From Paracoccaceae bacterium (lineage in GTDB: Bacteria; Pseudomonadota; Alphaproteobacteria; Rhodobacterales; Rhodobacteraceae), in the NCBI GenBank assembly GCA_020630695.1, contig JAHDIS010000041.1:1-37594 (forward strand): a DNA stretch of 37,594 nucleotides. Reading direction: 5' to 3'. This document shows positions 32,482 through 37,594 of the stretch, piece by piece. The stretch's first letter is position 1, and every line of letters starts with the position of its first letter. The translations under genes and the position numbers were made by a program. The notes under the pieces were generated by a model. The model searched no databases and was not told the origin of the DNA. It was given only the letters and a program-made list of their open reading frames with translations.

Positions 32482-33855
32482 TCAGCAGTTGGGAATATTG
32501 ACTGCCAGACCGCCAAGCGAAGTCTCCTTGTATTTCTCGGACATGTCCGCCCCGGTCTGACGCATCGTTTCGATACAGGCATCCAGTGGCACCAGATGCT
32601 GCCCGTCGCCGCGCAGCGCCAAAGACGCGGCAGAAACGGCCTTGATCGCACCCAGCCCGTTGCGTTCGATGCAAGGAACCTGAACCAACCCTTTGACCGG
32701 ATCACAGGTCATTCCCAGATGATGTTCGAGAGCGATTTCAGCCGCATTTTCGATCTGCTCGGCGCTGCCACCCATCACGGCACAAAGACCTGCTGCGGCC
32801 ATGGCCGATGCGCTGCCCACTTCGGCCTGACATCCGGCTTCGGCACCGCTGATGGATGCGTTGAATTTCACCAGACCGCCAATGGCCGCAGCCGTCAGCA
32901 GGAAATCCGGAATTTGTCGCGGCGTTGCGCCGGGCACATGATCCAGCCAATAACGGATAGTTGCCGGAACAACGCCCGCGGCACCATTGGTCGGGGCGGT
33001 GACGACCTGCCCACCGGCGGCGTTCTCTTCGTTGACGGCCATGGCGTAAACGCTCATCCAGTCGTTGATCGTATGCGGGGCAGTCAGGTTCATCCCGCGT
33101 TCCGCCATCAATTGATCGTGGATATCCTTGGCCCGTCTGCGCACTTTCAGCCCGCCGGGTAGAATTCCATCGTTGGTCAGACCGCGTTCAATGCAATCGT
33201 TCATCACCTGCCAGATCCGCGCGACGCCCTTTTCCAGACTGTCGGCACAGCCGCGGGACACTTCGTTCGCGCGCTTCATTTCGGCAATCGACTTTCCCGA
33301 TGTCTTGGCCATCTCGAGCATTTCGGCGGCTGTCTTGAAAGGGAAGGGAACCGGCGCGCCTTCGTCGGTGTCTTTGCCCGCTTCCAGCTCGGCTTCTGTC
33401 ATCACAAAACCGCCGCCGATCGAATAGTAGGTTTCCTGTGCAATAACATCGCCCTGCGCGTCAGTCGCCATAAGGATCATTCCGTTGGCGTGTCCCGGCA
33501 GGTTGGGGCCAAAATCAAAGGTCAGATCAGTTTTCGGGTCAAAGGCCAGGGGCGGCAGACCTTCGGGGCAGACCTGTTTGTCATCCCGGATTGCAATCAG
33601 TGCCGCCTCGGCCTTTTCGGCGTCGTAGGTATCGGGAACAAAACCCGCCAGACCCAAAACCGTGGCCCGATCCGTCGCATGCCCAACGCCGGTAAAGGCC
33701 AGCGAGCCGTGCAAAGATGCCCGCAAACCATGGGCCGCAAAGGGCGCGGCGCGCAATCGGTCCAGAAACCGGGCAGCGGCAACCATGGGGCCCATGGTGT
33801 GCGAAGACGATGGGCCGATGCCCACCTTGAACATGTCGAAGACAGATAGGAACAT
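32482..33855 (-). CDS. sdaA: L-serine ammonia-lyase (L-serine dehydratase), iron-sulfur type
   Basis: A 457-residue single-chain enzyme converting L-serine to pyruvate and ammonia. The start at 33855 gives the canonical [23 protein letters not shown], containing the substrate-binding SSSHT loop (16-20). The [4Fe-4S]-ligating cysteines are C342 ([11 protein letters not shown]), C384 and C395 ([12 protein letters not shown]), matching E. coli SdaA spacing almost residue for residue. [13 protein letters not shown] near 286-298 is the other hallmark. It fuses the beta and alpha domains that are separate in some Gram-positives. Followed on the same strand by nothing within 32 bases; the GST gene lies upstream on the same strand. 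Confidence 0.96.
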   Translation of the reverse strand: MFLSVFDMFKVGIGPSSSHTMGPMVAAARFLDRLRAAPFAAHGLRASLHGSLAFTGVGHATDRATVLGLAGFVPDTYDAEKAEAALIAIRDDKQVCPEGLPPLAFDPKTDLTFDFGPNLPGHANGMILMATDAQGDVIAQETYYSIGGGFVMTEAELEAGKDTDEGAPVPFPFKTAAEMLEMAKTSGKSIAEMKRANEVSRGCADSLEKGVARIWQVMNDCIERGLTNDGILPGGLKVRRRAKDIHDQLMAERGMNLTAPHTINDWMSVYAMAVNEENAAGGQVVTAPTNGAAGVVPATIRYWLDHVPGATPRQIPDFLLTAAAIGGLVKFNASISGAEAGCQAEVGSASAMAAAGLCAVMGGSAEQIENAAEIALEHHLGMTCDPVKGLVQVPCIERNGLGAIKAVSAASLALRGDGQHLVPLDACIETMRQTGADMSEKYKETSLGGLAVNIPNC

Positions 33856-33954
33856 GACGGTGCCTTTGCGTGTGTTGGCCCAAGCAATAGGGCTTTGGCC
33901 CGCTGTGTCACCCCCCGAATACGACAGCTGCCCCACGCAAAACGGCGGCGGCAG

Positions 33955-34668
33955 TCAGATGGCTGTGCCTTCCGGTGGATTGGCCGGCATGGGTTCGCTG
34001 AACGGTTTTGGCCCCAGCCCTTCGGCCTTGGCCACCCGTTCCGCCGAAGGGCGGGTTTCAATGCGCTTGGCCAGATTGAGCAACGCGGGATAGTCGGTCA
34101 GCTGAAACCACTGCGTGTTGCCTTTTGGATAAAGCCCGCACCAACGCAGCATGGCTGCGACATAGCAATCGAGCACCCAAGGCTGAACCCGGTTTTGGTT
34201 CGGGTCTTGGGCATAGAAATCGTCAAGCAGGCGCAAGGCTCCGGGCAGGTTTACGCGGCCCGGGTGGGCCGTTTGCAGATGCCTGCGCAACGCGGTTTGT
34301 GCAGCAGGGTCTGCGCCCGCATACTGATCTGGATAAAAGCTTATGCGTAGCTGCGCATGAAGTGTGTTCGACGCAAAGAACAACCACTTCAGAAACTGAG
34401 ACCTTTGCGGATCCTGCGGTGACGGCGCCATCGCGCCATGCTGCTCTGTCAACCAAAGCAGGATTGCGGCGGTTTCAAACAGGGTGTCCTGTGGTGTTTC
34501 CATCGCCGGGATTAACCCGGCGGGGTTGATGGCCCGATATTCCTTGGTCGTTTGCGCTTTGACCGATCGATCAACCAGCACCGTCCGGTAGGGCAGTTCC
34601 AGCTCTTCCAAGGCCAGACGCACGATCAGCGAAGCGTTGTCGGGGGCGTAATGCAGCACGTAGGTCAT
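33955..34668 (-). CDS. Glutathione S-transferase family protein
   Basis: A 237-residue protein. The N-terminal thioredoxin-like domain (1-80) reads YVLHYAPDNASLIVRLALEEL at its start and carries NPAGLIPAMETP, with the cis-proline, and LFETAAILLWL, with the conserved Glu-[ST/T]-A-A-I glutathione-binding motif. The C-terminal helical domain (90-235) follows. The start at 34668 is chosen because the glutathione-binding strand begins there. It lies about 100 bases upstream of sdaA on the same strand, possibly co-transcribed, and is divergent from rpiA. Substrate unknown. Confidence 0.88.
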   Translation of the reverse strand: MTYVLHYAPDNASLIVRLALEELELPYRTVLVDRSVKAQTTKEYRAINPAGLIPAMETPQDTLFETAAILLWLTEQHGAMAPSPQDPQRSQFLKWLFFASNTLHAQLRISFYPDQYAGADPAAQTALRRHLQTAHPGRVNLPGALRLLDDFYAQDPNQNRVQPWVLDCYVAAMLRWCGLYPKGNTQWFQLTDYPALLNLAKRIETRPSAERVAKAEGLGPKPFSEPMPANPPEGTAI

Positions 34669-34837
34669 GGGTTCATGCTGCCCGCATGCAAGGCCGGGGC
34701 TGTTCCCGCTGCGACCCACGTTCTGCAATGTCCGTCATCTGTTACGCATTTTGCGCAAAACAGGCTCGCCTCGGAATGGTTGTCTGCCTATAAGGATTTT
34801 GCTGCTTGTGTGTACGATCATCTATCTGGGGACCATC

Positions 34838-35626
34838 ATGACCGGAGAGCTTTCACCCATAGACAAGGCGAAATTCGTGGCTGCAAAGCGTGCGGCTGAA
34901 TTCGTCGAGGACGGTATGCGCGTCGGTCTGGGGACAGGGTCCACCGCTGCGTGGCTGGTGCGATGCCTGGGCGAAATGGTGCGCGAAGACGGTCTGAAGA
35001 TCCGCGGTGTGCCGACATCTTCCCGCACGGCCGAACTGGCCCGGGATGTTGGGATTGATGTGATTTCGCTGGATGAGGCCCGTTGGCTGGATCTGACCAT
35101 TGATGGTGCAGATGAATTTGACGCTGACTTGTCGCTCATCAAAGGGGGCGGGGGCGCATTGCTGCAGGAAAAGATCGTGGCTACGGCGTCGGATCAGATG
35201 ATCGTGATTGCCGATGCGGCCAAAGAGGTCGGGCACTTGGGCAGCTTCCCTTTGCCGGTTGAGGTGATCCCTTTCGGCTGGCAAACCTCACAGGCCCTGA
35301 TCGAAGAGACGCTGGTTTCGATGGACGTCATGGGCCGCAAGACAACCTTGCGCATGAACGGTGACCGGGCCTTTGTCACCGACGAAGGCAACTTCATTCT
35401 GGATCTGCATCTCGGGCGGATCGGCAATGCACGGCAACTGGCCATGGTGGTTAACCAAATCCCTGGCGTTGTGGAAAATGGCCTGTTCATCGATATCTGC
35501 GATCAGGTTGTGATCGGCTACGGCGATGGCAGGGTCGAAGTGCGCGACATCAACGCAGGCACGGTAAGCGAAGACAGGCTGGATTTTGTCGAGGAAGAGA
35601 ACCTGTTTTCTGATCTAGGCGACTGA
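34838..35626 (+). CDS. rpiA: Ribose-5-phosphate isomerase A
   Basis: A 262-residue enzyme interconverting ribose 5-phosphate and ribulose 5-phosphate in the pentose phosphate pathway. Motifs are complete: GLGTGSTAAWLV (30-41) phosphate loop, DGADEFD with D89 and D92, KGGGGALLQEK with K102 and the catalytic base E111, and PVEVIPFGW. The ATG at 34838 is the first start giving the usual N-terminus (SPIDKAKFVAAKRAAEFV); longer in-frame extensions precede the domain and lack homology-like character. Length is slightly above the usual 220-235 residues because of a C-terminal tail. Divergent from the GST gene. Confidence 0.96.
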   Translation: MTGELSPIDKAKFVAAKRAAEFVEDGMRVGLGTGSTAAWLVRCLGEMVREDGLKIRGVPTSSRTAELARDVGIDVISLDEARWLDLTIDGADEFDADLSLIKGGGGALLQEKIVATASDQMIVIADAAKEVGHLGSFPLPVEVIPFGWQTSQALIEETLVSMDVMGRKTTLRMNGDRAFVTDEGNFILDLHLGRIGNARQLAMVVNQIPGVVENGLFIDICDQVVIGYGDGRVEVRDINAGTVSEDRLDFVEEENLFSDLGD

Positions 35627-35777
35627 TTTTTATCGGTTTCCCGATGCGCTAGCTGATGAATGGGCTGGCGGCTTTTCTGCGGTATTCGCCGCAAATTTTC
35701 ACAATATGCGTGCCAGTTTGCCCGATCGGGCTATGCTCTTTCTCAAATCACGTTTGCTTGAGGTCAGGAATGCCAGC

Positions 35778-35808
35778 CTTTGGTGTTGCGTGACAGCACC
35801 TATGTTAT
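35778..35808 (+). promoter_or_regulatory. Candidate heat-shock (RpoH-type) promoter upstream of the Do-family protease
   Basis: CTTT (35778-35781), 17 bases, then CCTATGTTAT (35799-35808) resembles the alphaproteobacterial RpoH pattern CTTG-N17-CYTATNTNNG, with one mismatch in each box. It lies about 70 bases before the protease start. Do/DegP proteases are commonly under envelope- or heat-stress control, so the position is sensible, but the match is imperfect. Confidence 0.35.
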
Positions 35809-35876
35809 GCACACTGACAGGAGGCAGGCCGCCCGGCGTCCCGAACGGGTGGGCTGGCAGAGACAAGGAGTTCCAA

Positions 35877-37349
35877 GTGAAACTGCAATCCCTCGCATTT
35901 CAACGACAAACCGCTACACCCATGCGTCTGTTCTGGCTGACAACGCTGTCCATGATGCTGATCGTGTCACAGACGCTGATGGCTCAGGCCCGTGGTGTTC
36001 CCGAAAGCTTTGCGGATCTTGCTGAGCGTATTAGCCCATCGGTGGTCAATATCACCACGTCGACGACTGTGGCTGGTCGGACAGGACCGCAGGGCATTGT
36101 CCCCGAAGGATCACCCTTTGAGGATTTTTTCCGCGAATTTCAGGATCGTGGCGGACAGGGTGATCGCCCGCGCCGCAGCTCGGCCCTTGGGTCCGGCTTT
36201 GTGATTTCAGAGGACGGTTTTATCGTCACCAACAATCACGTGATCGAAGGCGCCGATGAAATCCTGATCGAATTTTTCGAAGGATTTGAATTGCCTGCGA
36301 CTTTGATCGGCACCGACCCCAACACCGATATCGCACTTCTGAAGGTCGAAGCCGAGGCACCGCTGAAGTTCGTCAGCTTTGGTGACAGCGACACAGCCCG
36401 TGTCGGCGATTGGGTGATGGCCATGGGCAACCCGCTGGGGCAGGGCTTTTCGGTATCGGCTGGCATCGTGTCGGCCCGCAACCGCGCGCTGAGCGGCACT
36501 TACGATGACTACATCCAGACCGATGCTGCGATCAACCGCGGCAACTCTGGTGGTCCCTTGTTCAACATGGACGGCGACGTGATCGGCGTGAATACCGCGA
36601 TCCTTTCGCCTAACGGTGGCTCGATCGGGATTGGTTTCTCGATGGCCTCCAACGTGGTGACACGCGTGGTCGACCAGCTGAAGGAATTTGGCGAAACACG
36701 CCGCGGCTGGTTGGGTGTACGCATTCAAGACATCGACGAAGACATGGTCGAAGCGCTGGGTCTGGAAAACGCAAAGGGCGCGCTGGTGTCTGATGTTCCA
36801 GAAGGCCCGGCCAAGGAAGCGGGCATGCTCGCGGGTGATGTGATCCTGTCCTTCGACGGCGTCGAAGTGGATGACACGCGCCAGTTGGTGCGCGTTGTGG
36901 CCAACTCGCCGGTTGGCAAAACCGTGCGTGTCGTGGTCAGCCGTGACAAGAAAACCGAAACCCTGCTGGTGACACTGGGTCGCCGCGAAGAGGCGCAGGC
37001 CGCCGTTCCGGCAGCACAGATTGACGAAGCCCCTGAAGAGCCATCCAAGATGGAGCTGATGGGCTTGACCCTGAGCCCGCTGGACGATGATCTTCGCGAG
37101 ACGCTTGAGCTCTCTGCAAACACAGAAGGTCTGGCAGTGATCGACGTGGATCAGGATTCCGAAGCTTATGAAAAGGGTCTGCGCGGCGGTGATGTAATCA
37201 ACGAAGCAGGGCAAACATCGGTCAAGACACTGGAAGAGCTGCAGGCGCAGGTTGATGCGGCGAAAGAGGCCGGACGCAAGTCCATCCTGCTGCTGGTGCG
37301 TCGCGGTGGCGACCCTCGGTTCGTTGCGCTTAGCCTCGACCAAGGTTGA
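35877..37349 (+). CDS. Do-family (DegP/HtrA) periplasmic serine endoprotease
   Basis: A 490-residue protease/chaperone for misfolded envelope proteins. The GTG start at 35877 follows AAGGAG with a six-base gap and gives a signal peptide ending near LMAQARG (about 33-40). Catalytic triad: H121 (TNNHVIEGA), D151 (DPNTDIALLKV) and S224 (NRGNSGGPLF). Two PDZ domains follow, at about 290-375 (RRGWLGVRIQDID, then GAMLAGDVILSFDGVEV-like) and 400-485 (EKGLRGGDVINEAG). Order and size match DegQ/DegP. It may be transcribed from the RpoH-like site upstream and is ended by the strong hairpin at 37372. Any longer N-terminal extension has no ribosome-binding site. Confidence 0.94.
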   Translation: MKLQSLAFQRQTATPMRLFWLTTLSMMLIVSQTLMAQARGVPESFADLAERISPSVVNITTSTTVAGRTGPQGIVPEGSPFEDFFREFQDRGGQGDRPRRSSALGSGFVISEDGFIVTNNHVIEGADEILIEFFEGFELPATLIGTDPNTDIALLKVEAEAPLKFVSFGDSDTARVGDWVMAMGNPLGQGFSVSAGIVSARNRALSGTYDDYIQTDAAINRGNSGGPLFNMDGDVIGVNTAILSPNGGSIGIGFSMASNVVTRVVDQLKEFGETRRGWLGVRIQDIDEDMVEALGLENAKGALVSDVPEGPAKEAGMLAGDVILSFDGVEVDDTRQLVRVVANSPVGKTVRVVVSRDKKTETLLVTLGRREEAQAAVPAAQIDEAPEEPSKMELMGLTLSPLDDDLRETLELSANTEGLAVIDVDQDSEAYEKGLRGGDVINEAGQTSVKTLEELQAQVDAAKEAGRKSILLLVRRGGDPRFVALSLDQG

Positions 37350-37371
37350 TCTGATAGGACGAGACAAAAAG

Positions 37372-37398
37372 AAAGGGCGCCCACCGGGCGCCCTTTTT
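37372..37398. terminator. Bidirectional intrinsic terminator between the Do-protease and tyrS genes
   Basis: GGGCGCC (37375-37381) and GGCGCCC (37387-37393) pair around the short loop CACCG, flanked by A residues on the left and TTTTT (37394-37398) on the right. The GC-rich stem with a U-tract on the plus transcript, and an A-rich left flank that gives a U-rich tail in the other direction, suggest it ends both convergent transcripts. Confidence 0.88.
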
Positions 37399-37418
37399 GC
37401 TTTGTCTTGGCGACGAGA

Positions 37419-37594
37419 TCAGTCGCCCAGTTTGACCAATGCGTGCCGCTTCTTGCCAGCAGACAGCTTGACCGGGCTCGACAGGGCGGCTACGTCCAAC
37501 ATCAGGCCCGCATCGGTCAAAGGTGCATCATCAATGCGCGCGCCGTTTTCCGCGATCAGACGTTTGGCTTCCTTGCCCGATTTAGCCAGGCCGG
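37419..37594 (-). CDS. tyrS: Tyrosyl-tRNA synthetase, C-terminal end (partial, runs off the window)
   Basis: Too short for a complete gene: only the last 58 codons are inside the window. The leftward reading frame encodes [20 protein letters not shown], then [14 protein letters not shown] and finally HALVKLGD before TGA. This is the S4-like RNA-binding domain that closes bacterial TyrS, where the segment G-L-x-x-S-x-x-E-A-[RK]-R-L-I is characteristic. The catalytic domain lies beyond the right edge. It is convergent with the Do-protease gene across the shared terminator. Identification is from the tail alone; another S4-domain protein is possible but the ending is very TyrS-like. Confidence 0.85.
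   Translation of the reverse strand, partial: GLAKSGKEAKRLIAENGARIDDAPLTDAGLMLDVAALSSPVKLSAGKKRHALVKLGD

Noticed and set aside
1-37594. CRISPR arrays, insertion sequences and prophage genes
   Set aside because: No short regularly spaced repeats, no transposase or phage-like protein sequences were seen on either strand.

Overview
The window looks like a GC-rich alphaproteobacterial chromosome, most likely Rhodobacteraceae (Roseobacter group). This is inferred from the mix of TRAP and tripartite tricarboxylate transporters, the OmpA/BON repeat protein followed by a helix-hairpin-helix membrane protein, the XRE-cupin regulator, and the protein sequences themselves. No database search was possible. 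It opens inside a tRNA-Leu(GAG) gene and closes inside tyrS.

Region 1 (242-7675) is a divergent organosulfate-type module. Leftward run a TctC-TctB-TctA uptake system and a Cys-type sulfatase. Rightward run a MarR regulator, a second sulfatase and a metallo-beta-lactamase-fold hydrolase. The outer pairs overlap by ATGA, and a perfect TTGAC-CT-GTCAA palindrome lies between the two arms. A Crp-like regulator and a four-helix membrane protein follow, head to head (7826-9025).

Region 2 (9109-18990) is a catabolic supercluster. A tight seven-gene leftward operon encodes a fumarylacetoacetate-hydrolase-family enzyme, a RutE-like nitroreductase, an OsmC-like protein, a DctPQM TRAP transporter and an intradiol ring-cleavage dioxygenase. 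The rightward arm encodes a YciI-like protein, a GntR/FCD regulator, malonyl-CoA decarboxylase and malonyl-CoA synthetase. The combination suggests ring cleavage of a polyhydroxylated aromatic to malonate plus pyruvate, with malonate activated and decarboxylated to acetyl-CoA. That route is a hypothesis.

Region 3 (19096-23732) is an accessory island read leftward. It encodes a probable Tat-exported, Cys-rich protein of unknown family; a single-pass membrane protein with a cytoplasmic TIR domain and a periplasmic FGE-sulfatase/C-type-lectin-fold domain; a patatin-like phospholipase interrupted by a one-base frameshift; and a small protein with an internal repeat. The topology resembles a Toll-like receptor and a defence or signalling role is plausible. 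This is the most unusual part of the window. An AraC regulator and a divergent cytochrome P450 follow.

Region 4 (26259-37594) looks like core genome: a BadF/BadG-type sugar kinase, the OmpA/BON protein, the coiled-coil/HhH membrane protein, an XRE-cupin regulator, L-serine ammonia-lyase, a glutathione S-transferase, ribose-5-phosphate isomerase A, a Do-type periplasmic protease and the C-terminus of tyrosyl-tRNA synthetase. Two strong intrinsic terminators are visible here.
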